From Candidatus Sulfotelmatobacter sp. (GTDB lineage: Bacteria; Acidobacteriota; Terriglobia; Terriglobales; Acidobacteriaceae), in the NCBI GenBank assembly GCA_025462865.1, contig JAOAPI010000177.1:1-64000 (forward strand): a stretch of 64,000 nucleotides of DNA, written 5' to 3'. A program made the translations under genes and the position numbers. Positions 36,158 through 45,025 of the stretch are shown in pieces (within the stretch, counting starts at the first letter, position 1; each line of letters begins with the position of its first letter). The notes under the pieces are model-generated. The model made no database searches. It had not been told where the DNA came from and saw nothing but the letters and a program-made list of their open reading frames with translations.

Positions 36158-36555
36158 TAGTTTTCTCCTATCGCTTTTGTTCTGTGGGCCGGCTTCTTAG
36201 GGCGCCGAAGACTTTTGAGCCAGATTGGAAGTTTCGCGGTGAGGCTGCCGAACCACCGATTTCCGCCGGCAATGTCGGTTGAGGAAAGGAGATGTTCCCG
36301 CTGGAGTGCGGACACAAACTCAAGGATGTCTTGATTTACCCGCTCAGGAGAAACTTGAAACTCATTCACCAACGCATCTGTGATTTCGTCTAGTGGTCGG
36401 TGCTGTTTAAGCATCTTCCAGATCCTGGAGCCTACCTGATCCAGAGGGAAAGTGCGTCCGTGTAGGGGATCAAGCAGTACGATGCCATCGGGAGTTTCGG
36501 TCTCTCGAATTCGGTCCGCCGGATAACTGGCCTGTTCCTGGACTTGAACTTGCAT
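36157..36555 (-). CDS. Lasso RiPP recognition element (protein B1, PqqD-like), cluster 1
   Basis: A 132-residue protein with a PqqD-like fold: GIVLLDPLHGRTFPLDQVG, SRIWKMLKQHRPLDEITDAL, VNEFQVSPERVNQDILEFV. B1 binds the YxxPxL leader motif and delivers the precursor to B2. It has a basic C-terminal tail of ~35 residues beyond the usual ~85, ending RTKAIGEN. It is the first gene of the minus-strand operon B1, fusion, B2, C, precursors. It overlaps the next gene by one base. Confidence 0.82.
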   Translation of the reverse strand: MQVQVQEQASYPADRIRETETPDGIVLLDPLHGRTFPLDQVGSRIWKMLKQHRPLDEITDALVNEFQVSPERVNQDILEFVSALQREHLLSSTDIAGGNRWFGSLTAKLPIWLKSLRRPKKPAHRTKAIGEN

Positions 36556-36899
36556 ATTGCAACCTATTGGTAATCGATCACTCTAGAATGCGGAAGTGTG
36601 GCTTGCGCGGTGGGACGCATAAAGCACCTCAATCCCGTTCAGTCAAAAAGTAGACCGGAACGCAATGGTTCAAACTAAATTCTTCTCGGCCGCCACAAAT
36701 TGTGGCGGCAGAGCGACCTCTGGCGAACAGACGCTCCGTAACTTTGAGGAAGTAAAGGACGCTGAAGAGCAGAACCCAAGAAGTGAAAGCGAGTCCAAAA
36801 CTTGGCATGAACTATCGGAGAGCGCAATAGCGACACCGAATGTGGCGCTCGATAAACTTGTTGTCGGGCTAAAGCGTCACGGAGTTAGGATCGCTCGCG
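36556..36899. promoter_or_regulatory. Divergent promoter region between lasso operon and exporter gene
   Basis: 344 bases between the B1 start and the exporter start. Promoters for both must lie here. A plus-strand reading frame starts at ATG 36665 and runs into the exporter in another frame; its first ~90 residues are polar and could be a small gene, but I see no family for it. No hairpin or operator could be defended. Confidence 0.4.
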
Positions 36900-38714
36900 A
36901 TGCTTTACTCGCTGAAATCCTGCAACGATGGAAGTGGCAAATGGTTGGTCCGGTATCTGCTGCCGATGTGGCCGCGGGCTCTCTTCAGCATGATCGCTGC
37001 GATTGTCAGCGGCGTCCTGGCCATGATCGATCCCCTCTTGATTCGGAGACTCATAGATATCGACCTTCCGGAACATCATCAATCGCTCTCTCTGTTGATC
37101 GTTTTGGCTGTGCTTATCTGCCTTTTGGGTCGATCACTTCTCCTGTTGTGGAGCAACTTTGTGAATTTCACCGTGCAGCAGGATTTTGGACAGATCTTAC
37201 GAATCTCCATCCTTTCTCAACTCCAACGCCTTTCGGCCGATTATCACGAAGCAACACCCGTAGGCGAGAAACTTACCCGCTTAGAGAACGACGTGGATCA
37301 AGTTGCTGAACTTGGCTCGAACCTGATTACCTCTTCTGTGCGAGCTATCGTTTTACTCGTCGCAAACATGATCGTGATGTTGAAGCTTGACGCTTCGATC
37401 ACCATGTTCCTGCTGCCGGCGGTCGCCGGCTTTCTTTGGATCCGCTCTCGCTACGGTCGGACTCTTCGGAAGCTTTCTGACTCTGCTCAAGCAATTACAG
37501 GTAGGAGTGCTGCGGTCCTCAATGAATACCTGGCAGGAATTTTGCAGATTCAGCTGTTGGGGGCGGAGTTGATGCTCGCCGAAAAAGCGGCAGCCGCGTG
37601 GAAGGACACGATCGGGGTTCGCCGGAATCAGCGGAGCAAAGAGTTGCAGTATGCAGCTGCTGTGAACGCTTTACTCGCAATATGCACCGCGCTTGTGCTT
37701 GGTTTTGGAAGCTATCTGACATTGAAGGAGCGACTAACACTGGGCGGACTTGTCGCGTTTTACACTTGTGCCACCCGAGTGTTTGAGCCGGTAGCAGTTG
37801 GCATGGATGTGTTCTCCAAAATCCAGCGGGTAGGCGCAAGCATAAGGAGAATTCGCGAACTTCTAGAAGTGAATTCCACCGTCGAAGATTCGGGCACTCA
37901 CCGCATCTCTTCCGCTGAGCTGAAATCCGGCATAACTCTGGAATCGGTCGGCTTCCGCTACGGAAAAGAGAATATTGCTCTGCAAAATATCTCAGTTCGG
38001 ATCGACCCCGCAGCGTCTCTCGGTGTCGTAGGGCCAAGTGGATGCGGGAAAAGTACACTCGCAAAACTCCTGGTCCGCCTAGTCGATCCTTATGTTGGCT
38101 GTCTTCGCCTGGATGGGCGATTCTATCGAGATTATGCGCTTTCATCCATTCGTGCGGCCGTCTGTTATGTGCCGCAGTCTCCGCTTCTGTTCAATGGCAC
38201 AATTCGGGACAACCTGAGTTTTGCGAATCGCGATGCTACTGCAGCCCAGATTGACTCGGCTCTCGAAGTCGCACAGCTTTCATCGCTATTAGAACGGCTT
38301 CCGAAAGGTGCTCATACCGAGATTGGACCTGGTGGTTATAGTCTGTCGGGAGGAGAAAAGCAGCGGATCGCGATTGCGCGTGCCTTATTGCGTGGAGCGC
38401 CCGTGTTAGTCCTGGATGAAAGCACATCGGCTCTTGATGGTCCTACTGAGCAGCTTATTCTGCGAGATATTGCCATGATTTATGCGAGTCGCAACCTCAT
38501 TGTCATATCTCATCGATTGCTATCAATCTCATGGATGAACCGTATCATTGTGTTGGATCGCGGTCGTGTAATCGCGGTTGGCAATCACACCGCGTTGTTC
38601 CGTGAATGCGACCTCTATCGCTACATGTTCGAATCTCACAAGGAGGGCGCCGCGATCGAATCAGCGCTGCAGCCTTCGCTCGGAATAATCCAGCCGATTG
38701 GTCAGGGCTCTTGA
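36900..38714 (+). CDS. ABC exporter (lasso protein D)
   Basis: A 604-residue fused permease-ATPase. Residues ~20-290 carry six membrane helices (ALFSMIAAIVSGVLAMIDPL, LLIVLAVLICLLGRSLLLLW). The nucleotide-binding domain has Walker A GPSGCGKST (about 379-387), signature LSGGEKQR, Walker B VLVLDEST and the H-loop VISHR. In lasso clusters protein D exports the mature peptide and confers immunity. ATG 36900 has no strong ribosome site, so the N-terminus could begin slightly later. It diverges from the biosynthetic operon. Cluster 2 has no transporter, so this one may serve both. Confidence 0.87.
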   Translation: MLYSLKSCNDGSGKWLVRYLLPMWPRALFSMIAAIVSGVLAMIDPLLIRRLIDIDLPEHHQSLSLLIVLAVLICLLGRSLLLLWSNFVNFTVQQDFGQILRISILSQLQRLSADYHEATPVGEKLTRLENDVDQVAELGSNLITSSVRAIVLLVANMIVMLKLDASITMFLLPAVAGFLWIRSRYGRTLRKLSDSAQAITGRSAAVLNEYLAGILQIQLLGAELMLAEKAAAAWKDTIGVRRNQRSKELQYAAAVNALLAICTALVLGFGSYLTLKERLTLGGLVAFYTCATRVFEPVAVGMDVFSKIQRVGASIRRIRELLEVNSTVEDSGTHRISSAELKSGITLESVGFRYGKENIALQNISVRIDPAASLGVVGPSGCGKSTLAKLLVRLVDPYVGCLRLDGRFYRDYALSSIRAAVCYVPQSPLLFNGTIRDNLSFANRDATAAQIDSALEVAQLSSLLERLPKGAHTEIGPGGYSLSGGEKQRIAIARALLRGAPVLVLDESTSALDGPTEQLILRDIAMIYASRNLIVISHRLLSISWMNRIIVLDRGRVIAVGNHTALFRECDLYRYMFESHKEGAAIESALQPSLGIIQPIGQGS

Positions 38715-38789
38715 CCTAGACGTATCCGAACTCTTCCCGTTTCAGAACACGCTTAAAATATTTCGCCCGCAAGCGAAGAAAACTTCGTT

Positions 38790-39632
38790 TTGATCGGTAT
38801 TAAGGAGAGAGCGACCAGGAGGTTCTTCATTACCGGCCACCCACAATCTGGCAGCGATTTCGCTCGTTACTTGTCTAACCAGTTGCGGCACAGTGGCTTT
38901 TCACTGGCCGAAATTGCTCGAAGAAGCGAAATGCTTGCCGAGGAGATGCACCGGCCGGGGTTTGCATTTACCAGGCAAGCTATCAGCTCCTGGTTGCATG
39001 CGGTCCGAATTCCGCGGCTGGAGCACAGAAAGGCGCTGGCCACTGTTTTGGGTGTGTCGCTGCGGGAGCTAAGTCAAAAGTGTGAAGTAAATACTACATC
39101 TGAGATTGGTACTAATCCGTTTCTTCGAAATGTTGCTGTGCATGTCTTTGGAAGTCAAGACTTGGTGTTCCATTACAGTTTGGCACTGGCAAAGGGCGTC
39201 GAGCTTTCCAAGCTGGCTGTTTATACACACTGGGCCGACATGTTCGCCGCCGGCTCGTCGCCGTTGAAACGCCATTTTCGGACGTTTCGATACAGAGGAT
39301 ATGCATGGATTCCAGATTCTGCGGCCCATCCTCATGTGCTGCGGCCGCCCTGTCTAGTTCCCCTGGGAACCGATCGCACGTCCCCCGAGAATGGCACTTC
39401 TAACGATAGAAAAGTATGGCTTTTCTATGACTCAGGAGGTGTGCTGCGTGTGGGCCTTACTTATCGGGAAGGGCGATCTTTGTTCTTGCTGCAAAACGGC
39501 AAAAATGAAGTGCAACGATATCCGCTGGGTCGGGTCGACCTAGTCGGCTATGTCCAGGGGAAAACTCTCTTTCATATTCCGAATGAGAATCTAGTCCAGA
39601 TCAATGGATACGCACTCCCAAAAGTGAGCTAA
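38790..39632 (+). CDS. XRE-type HTH regulator, probable lasso cluster regulator
   Basis: About 280 residues, with an N-terminal helix-turn-helix (SGFSLAEIARRSEMLAEEM, then FTRQAISSWLHAVRIPRLEH, KALATVLGVSLRELSQKC). The remaining ~180 residues contain no recognised domain (QDLVFHYSLALAKGVELSKL and GRVDLVGYVQG). The start used is TTG 38790 close to the exporter stop (75 bases); a later start is possible. It is the third element of the D-side transcript and probably regulates the lasso operons, which is inference. Confidence 0.6.
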   Translation: MIGIKERATRRFFITGHPQSGSDFARYLSNQLRHSGFSLAEIARRSEMLAEEMHRPGFAFTRQAISSWLHAVRIPRLEHRKALATVLGVSLRELSQKCEVNTTSEIGTNPFLRNVAVHVFGSQDLVFHYSLALAKGVELSKLAVYTHWADMFAAGSSPLKRHFRTFRYRGYAWIPDSAAHPHVLRPPCLVPLGTDRTSPENGTSNDRKVWLFYDSGGVLRVGLTYREGRSLFLLQNGKNEVQRYPLGRVDLVGYVQGKTLFHIPNENLVQINGYALPKVS

Positions 39633-39768
39633 CGATTAGGAGTTTCTAATTAACAAAAACTTACGAAGTTTCACTATCCGGAACGCAACGAAAGAAGGAT
39701 ATTATGCAGGGAACTGACCCTCCAGTTTTTGATCGTCCGGCGCCGCTTCGCCTTCTCGGGACTGGATC

Positions 39769-40395
39769 ATGTACTCAAGGCGTTTTGTTGCTCTTGCAAA
39801 TCTTGAGGACGAACAGCTTGTCCGCGCAATTCTCGAGGGACGGCACGAAGCCCTAAATACGCTTTTTGAAAGGTATGCCCCGAGGGTATTCCGGATGGCG
39901 CGTGGGATTCTAGGAGATGACGGTGAAGCCGAAGACACAACGCAACAAGTGTTCTTCGAATGTTTTGACGCTTTGAAAGAATTCGATTCCAGCAAAGGAA
40001 CTTTTAAGAAGTGGCTGCTGAGCCGAGCATTTCATCGTGCAATCAACCGGAAAAACCATTTGCGCGCGCAACGTTTCTATCAGTGGGAAGGATTGGATGA
40101 AGAAAAGCTCCGTTCTATAAGGAGTCCTGGAATATTGAACCTGTCTGAAATAGAGCAATCACGGCTCATTCAGGAGCTGGTTTCTTCTTTACGGCCCCAG
40201 GAGGGCGAAGTTCTCAAGTTCAAGTTCTTTCATGGACTTACCCTTCAGGAGATTGCAGCGGAAACCCACGCCTCCGTGTCATCGGTGACGCGCACCTTAT
40301 ACCGAGCCCTGCGGCAATTACGGACGTATCTGGATAACAGTAAGTCCTCAAAGATCGTTAAGCGATCGGAAATAGAAGCAAGGAAATGTCGCTAA
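39769..40395 (+). CDS. ECF RNA polymerase sigma factor (receptor cassette 2)
   Basis: A 208-residue ECF sigma factor. Region 2: LFERYAPRVFRMARGILGDD, TTQQVFFECFDALKEFD, WLLSRAFHRAINRKNHL. Region 4: KFKFFHGLTLQEIAAETHAS, SVTRTLYRALRQLR. ATG 39769 is used. A better ribosome site lies before ATG 39704, which is in another frame and would need a frameshift to reach this protein; I note it but do not use it. The gene ends inside the next one (TAA 40393-40395 versus ATG 40386), so the pair is translationally coupled. Shared with cassette 1 in order and domain layout. Confidence 0.88.
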   Translation: MYSRRFVALANLEDEQLVRAILEGRHEALNTLFERYAPRVFRMARGILGDDGEAEDTTQQVFFECFDALKEFDSSKGTFKKWLLSRAFHRAINRKNHLRAQRFYQWEGLDEEKLRSIRSPGILNLSEIEQSRLIQELVSSLRPQEGEVLKFKFFHGLTLQEIAAETHASVSSVTRTLYRALRQLRTYLDNSKSSKIVKRSEIEARKCR

Positions 40396-41573
40396 CGGCG
40401 CACCAACAATACGAGGAACTCTGCACACTAGCTGCACTCGGAGACATTTCGGAGGACGAGTTTGAGGACCTGAAAAAACATACCGAAGAATGTGCAGGGT
40501 GCAAAGGCCTGGTACGCCAGTTGCACGAAACGTATGGGGTGCTTACCGCTGGTTCAGCGATAGATGATCAATTACCGGAGGGTATGCGCCGTCGTTTTGA
40601 CCAGCAAGCTCGACTGAGAGGGATATTGCCTCCCAGGCCTCGTGGCTTGGTCCAACAGATCCGGTCAGCAGCTGCCGGCAAAGAAGTCCTTATCAGCCTC
40701 TCTCTGGCCTGTATTGTGCTTAGCATCTGCTTGGCCGCTGCCTTCTTTGAACTCGCCTACGTGCGGAAGCACCTCTCAGCCACACAGCGTCAACCCAGCA
40801 TTCCTTCGAACGATTACCTAACACTTGTAGAACAGAATCAAGCGCTTCAACAACAACTGGGAAATTCTGAGAAGGAAAGGGAAGCGGTTGCCGAAAAGCT
40901 CAAAATTCAGCAACTACAGGCCGATGAAGACTCCCAAAGACTATATGCGTTGAACTCGAGAATCGCGACCCTTGTGGGAGACAGTACCGAACTGCGGGAC
41001 CGACATGCTGCCAGTCAGAAGGCGGTAGCGGAATTGCAGCAAACAATTCAACAATTAGAGACGCAGCGCGACGCGCAAGCGACCGCCTCCGTTGTAGAAG
41101 AGGCGGAAATCAGAAACCTGAAACAAGAGCTGCAGCGAGCAACCGAACAAGTTGAAGAACAGCGCCGACTCAACGTGGCAACGGCTCAAGTTAGAAAATT
41201 GATCGAAGCTCGAAATCTGCACATCGTGGATATTCACGATACAGACGAAAATGGCAGACAACTGAAGCCTTTCGGTCGAATCTTTTCGGACGGTAAGCAA
41301 CTGCTTTTCTATGCCTATGATCTGCCACATCCAAGGCCTGGCGAGGCTATTGTCGCATTTCATGTTTGGGGCGAACGCACAGGTTCTAAACAATCACCGA
41401 GGAGCTTGGGTGTTTTTCAGCCCGACGACGTTTTGGATGACCGTTGGTTGATTAGAGTACAGGAACCTAGTGTGCTCTCTGAAATCGATCAGGTCTTTGT
41501 CACAGTATCGGCCAAGCCGGAAGGAAAGCGATTCTTGAGCGTTCGGCTCGATACAAGACCGAACCATCCTTGA
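40386..41573 (+). CDS. Anti-sigma factor with periplasmic conserved domain (cassette 2)
   Basis: A 395-residue protein. N-terminal ZAS motif HTEECAGC, one membrane helix (VLISLSLACIVLSICLAAAF, residues ~101-120), a coiled coil (QALQQQLGNSEKEREAVAEK), then a periplasmic domain that begins LIEARNLHIVDIHD and ends RPNHP. That domain is clearly homologous to the one in the cassette-1 anti-sigma. ATG 40386 with AAGGAA overlaps the sigma gene, and its stop overlaps the receptor start. It probably sequesters sigma until the periplasmic domain receives a signal from the receptor. Confidence 0.82.
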   Translation: MSLTAHQQYEELCTLAALGDISEDEFEDLKKHTEECAGCKGLVRQLHETYGVLTAGSAIDDQLPEGMRRRFDQQARLRGILPPRPRGLVQQIRSAAAGKEVLISLSLACIVLSICLAAAFFELAYVRKHLSATQRQPSIPSNDYLTLVEQNQALQQQLGNSEKEREAVAEKLKIQQLQADEDSQRLYALNSRIATLVGDSTELRDRHAASQKAVAELQQTIQQLETQRDAQATASVVEEAEIRNLKQELQRATEQVEEQRRLNVATAQVRKLIEARNLHIVDIHDTDENGRQLKPFGRIFSDGKQLLFYAYDLPHPRPGEAIVAFHVWGERTGSKQSPRSLGVFQPDDVLDDRWLIRVQEPSVLSEIDQVFVTVSAKPEGKRFLSVRLDTRPNHP

Positions 41574-44500
41574 TTACTTTTCTCTTCTCTCCCGAATCCG
41601 TGATTCTCAGGCAATCGCTTTGGCTTGCGATCTTTATGGTCGCATTATGCCGCGATGCTGCGAGTCAGATAGATTCTGGCGTTGTGGCCGGCATGGTTAC
41701 GACAACAACCGGCGAAGTCATAAAGGACGCACATGTAGCATTAATTGATGCTGATCGAAATCTCAGAACTCGTGTAGACGCCAACGCTACCGGTCTCTAT
41801 CTGTTTCCCGATGTTCGGCCAGGTCATTACAAATTGGAGGTGACCGCGCCTGGGTTCAAGACAGTGCTGCTTTCTGGAATCATCGTCAACGTTCAGGACA
41901 GTATCCAAGAAAACTTCCAACTGGCTGCGGGCACCTCCTCTGAGACCCTCACAGCCATTTCTTCCACTGCGCTCAGCAAGATGTCTGGTTCTGTTCGAAC
42001 TGCGATTGACCAAACACTGATGCGAGAATTGCCGCTAAATGGAAGATCTTTTCAGACGCTGTTTCAATTGACGCCAGGGATTGTCATTGCACAGACGAGC
42101 TTTGCCAGCCAAGGGCAATTTAGTGCGAACGGCCAACGTACCAATACCAACAATTTCTTGGTCGATGGCGTGAGTGCAAATTTCGGAATGGCGGCCGGTG
42201 TAGATCCAGGTCAATCGGCTGCCGGCACATTGCCAGCGCTCAGTGCATTTGGCAGCACTAACATTCTGGTGCCAGTGGATGCTGTTCAGGAGTTTGCGAT
42301 CGAGACATCCACGTACGCCCCGGAGTTCGGGCGAATGCCAGGTGCGCAGATCTCGATTGTCACGCGCTCCGGGACCAACGAATGGCATGGTGATGTCTAT
42401 GACTACTTGAGAAATGCGATCCTAGACTCGAATGATTGGTTCGCAAATCGTGACCACCTTCCTCGGGCCGGCATAAAGCAAAACGACTTCGGTGGAAACA
42501 TTGGGGGACCGCTGCAAAAGGGACATACGTTTGTTTTTGCGTCCTTCGAAGGGCTCCAGCTGCGACAACCGGCCATCGTTGAATCTCTTGTTCCATCCTT
42601 TGCGGCGCGTTCTGCCGCGGTGCCGGCCATCCGTCCTTTTCTTGATGCCTATCCCCTGCCGCAATCACATGACGATAACAATGGGTTAGCTCCCGCAATT
42701 GCTAGCTTCTCTGATCCGTCCAATCAGGAGAGTGGAAGCATCAGGTTCGATGACGAACAGGAAACCTACGGGTGGTTTGCTCGGGTAAACATAGGCAACT
42801 CCAGCCGGTCTCAACGCGGCGCCCAAGACAATGCATTGAGTTCGGTTACGATCACTGAATTCTCCCCGCGCACTCTGACTTTTGGGGCACGACAAACTTG
42901 GCGATCTTTGGCCAATCAATTTCGGGCGAATCTGAGTTCAGCAACCGTCTCGACGAAGAACATCCTGGACGGCTTCGGCGGAGCGGTTCCGCTTCCAATG
43001 GATGTTCCGTTTCCTGCTCCGTTCAATGACGGCAATAGTCTCTTTCAGTTCATTCCTGGCGCGTTTGGCACTAATATGCAACTGCTGATCGGGCGAGGTG
43101 TTCACAATGAGCAGCGCCAGATTCAGATGGTTAATACGGTGTCCTGGCAGCTGAAGAATCATCTCTTGCGTGTAGGCGCAGATGTTCGTTTCCTGAGACC
43201 TACTGTGACACCCGCACAATACGAACTTGCTTCAGTTTTTTCAGGCTTACCTTCGGTTCTTAACGCGCAAAGCTCAATTGACGTCGTAGAAGCGCAGCTC
43301 AGGGTGAAATCCAGGTTTGATGATTATTCTATGTTTGCTCAGGACACGTGGTCACTGGCTGATCATTTGACGGCAACATTCGGATTGAGATGGGATTACG
43401 CGCCTGCACCATCTGGACGCGCCAGCAATGGCCTCTCTCCTTTCATATTAAAAGACTTCATTTCGCTTTCTCACTTTTCAATTGTTCCTAATCAACCTTT
43501 GTATAAATCAGAAGTGAAGAACTTTGCGCCGAGAGTTGGCTTCGCTTATCGACTCTGTACATGTCGAGCGTCTGTGGTGTTAACGGGGGGTGCGGGTGTG
43601 TTCTATGACTCGACTAATAGTGCGGCGGGAAACGCCTTCAGCGGAAACTTTTTCCCGTTCGCTGCGTTGAAAATTCTGGGAGGAGCACAGTTCCCATTGA
43701 CCCTACAAGAGTCGTCCCCGGCCGTCATAGGCACAACACCCATTATTCCACCGATTGCTGCTTACGCGCCTATTCTACGAACACCGGTTGTTTCGCAATG
43801 GAATATCTCCCTTGAAGGAGTGCTGAACAAGAATCAAGTCGTGAGTCTTGGGTACGTCGGTTCGAGCGGACATGAACTCTATCGAACCGAAATGTACACC
43901 GGAGGCCACGCTGGGGTACCAACTCAGTTGGAGGAAATTCTTTTCACCAATAATGCTGGCGTTTCAAGTTACAACGCTTTGCAACTAACGACCCATTTGC
44001 TGACCAAGGGTCTTGATCTATCGGCTTTTTATACGCTGTCCCACTCCTTGGATAACGTCTCAACTGACGCCGTATTCCAGGGCATACCAACCCGATTCAT
44101 CGATCCCGCACTAGACTACGCTCGGTCTGATTTCGACATAAGACATAGTGCTTCATTGGCCTTTGCTTACCAAATTCCGTCCTGCGATTCGTGCGACTCT
44201 TTGCGAGGTCTCTTCAGCAACTGGAGCATGAACGTGATTTCAATTCTGCGATCCGCACCCCCAGTCGATGTCGTCGTGTCTCGGGACATAGGCTTCGGCG
44301 TCTATGACTTTCGCCCCGACGTCACGCGTAGTGAAACTTTGTACTTACAAGATTCCAATGCGCCTGGAGGAAGGCGCTTGAACCCGGATGCGTTTTTGAT
44401 TCCGCCTATACGGCAAGGTGCTCTTGGGAGGAATGCGCTATCAGGATTCCCGGCTTTTCAGACGGACATCGCCCTATCAAAGCAGGTACTGCTGCGAGCT

Positions 44501-44746
44501 CCCGTACCTCTCCAACTCCGTGTTGAGATCTTTAACGTTTTTAATCATCCAAACTTTGCGCCACCATCCGGCGTACTAGGCAGCGTGGATATGGCAGGAA
44601 ATTTCAATGCCAATTCTGGCTTCGGCGTTTCTTCTCAGACGCTGGCACGTGGCCTTGAAACCGGCACCTTTGGAAGTGGATTTGCATCGTTGTATCAGAT
44701 GGGCGGTCCAAGATCCGTACAGATTGTGCTAAAACTGTCGTTCTGA
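41570..44746 (+). CDS. Oar-like TonB-dependent receptor (cassette 2)
   Basis: A 1,058-residue paralogue of the cassette-1 receptor. It has an N-terminal membrane signal (ILRQSLWLAIFMVALCRDAA), a carboxypeptidase-regulatory-like domain (about 32-115), the plug segment RELPLNGRSFQTLFQLTPGI, VDAVQEFAIETS, and barrel ending SVQIVLKLSF. The start used is TTG 41570, overlapping the anti-sigma stop by three bases; no ATG fits before the signal. It faces lasso operon 2 across a terminator. The ligand is presumably the cluster-2 peptide or a similar one. Confidence 0.82.
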   Translation: MITFLFSPESVILRQSLWLAIFMVALCRDAASQIDSGVVAGMVTTTTGEVIKDAHVALIDADRNLRTRVDANATGLYLFPDVRPGHYKLEVTAPGFKTVLLSGIIVNVQDSIQENFQLAAGTSSETLTAISSTALSKMSGSVRTAIDQTLMRELPLNGRSFQTLFQLTPGIVIAQTSFASQGQFSANGQRTNTNNFLVDGVSANFGMAAGVDPGQSAAGTLPALSAFGSTNILVPVDAVQEFAIETSTYAPEFGRMPGAQISIVTRSGTNEWHGDVYDYLRNAILDSNDWFANRDHLPRAGIKQNDFGGNIGGPLQKGHTFVFASFEGLQLRQPAIVESLVPSFAARSAAVPAIRPFLDAYPLPQSHDDNNGLAPAIASFSDPSNQESGSIRFDDEQETYGWFARVNIGNSSRSQRGAQDNALSSVTITEFSPRTLTFGARQTWRSLANQFRANLSSATVSTKNILDGFGGAVPLPMDVPFPAPFNDGNSLFQFIPGAFGTNMQLLIGRGVHNEQRQIQMVNTVSWQLKNHLLRVGADVRFLRPTVTPAQYELASVFSGLPSVLNAQSSIDVVEAQLRVKSRFDDYSMFAQDTWSLADHLTATFGLRWDYAPAPSGRASNGLSPFILKDFISLSHFSIVPNQPLYKSEVKNFAPRVGFAYRLCTCRASVVLTGGAGVFYDSTNSAAGNAFSGNFFPFAALKILGGAQFPLTLQESSPAVIGTTPIIPPIAAYAPILRTPVVSQWNISLEGVLNKNQVVSLGYVGSSGHELYRTEMYTGGHAGVPTQLEEILFTNNAGVSSYNALQLTTHLLTKGLDLSAFYTLSHSLDNVSTDAVFQGIPTRFIDPALDYARSDFDIRHSASLAFAYQIPSCDSCDSLRGLFSNWSMNVISILRSAPPVDVVVSRDIGFGVYDFRPDVTRSETLYLQDSNAPGGRRLNPDAFLIPPIRQGALGRNALSGFPAFQTDIALSKQVLLRAPVPLQLRVEIFNVFNHPNFAPPSGVLGSVDMAGNFNANSGFGVSSQTLARGLETGTFGSGFASLYQMGGPRSVQIVLKLSF

Positions 44747-44762
44747 GGAAGAGCGTCCTAAA

Positions 44763-44799
44763 GCAAAGAGCGGAGCGTTCCAACAGGCTCCGCCTTTGC
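44763..44799. terminator. Convergent terminator-like hairpin
   Basis: GCAAAGAGCGGAGC at 44763-44776 pairs with GCTCCGCCTTTGC at 44787-44799, with one mismatch and a ~10-base loop. It lies 16 bases past the receptor stop and 55 bases past the precursor stop on the minus strand. It probably ends both transcripts. Confidence 0.55.
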
Positions 44800-44853
44800 G
44801 ACTAGAAGTGAGCGAATTCAAGTCATCCAAGAGCACAGGATTTGGCGACTTGC

Positions 44854-44991
44854 TTATTCTTCGTCAATAAGCGGCATCTGGCACATAAGGCTGAGGGCAA
44901 TTCCATCGCCGTCATAGCGCGGGCCGGCGAAGGCTTGAATGTGTCCGCTAGCCGCATCGATGACATCGACTTCCGGTGCTTGGTATTCCAT
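44854..44991 (-). CDS. Lasso peptide precursor (cluster 2)
   Basis: A 45-residue peptide starting MEYQAPEVDVIDAASGHIQ, then AFAGPRYDGDG and IALSLMCQMPLIDEE. Tyr3 and Pro6 give YxxPxV, spaced exactly as in the cluster-1 leaders. AAAGGAGG lies five bases before ATG 44991; the frame is open further upstream, but this start gives the expected leader. The ring is ambiguous: Gly23 with Asp29 (7), Ala22 with Asp29 (8) or Ala20 with Asp27 (8). It begins 34 bases after the cyclase stop. It lacks the TDPAYQADE tail of cluster 1. Confidence 0.7.
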   Translation of the reverse strand: MEYQAPEVDVIDAASGHIQAFAGPRYDGDGIALSLMCQMPLIDEE

Positions 44992-45025
44992 GTTTCCTCC
45001 TTTCCCCACCATATACGTCATCAAA

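Noticed and set aside
36665-37309. 214-residue frame overlapping the exporter
   Set aside because: The part beyond ~37000 is a shadow of the exporter gene; only the first ~90 residues could be real, so it is listed as an observation instead of a gene.
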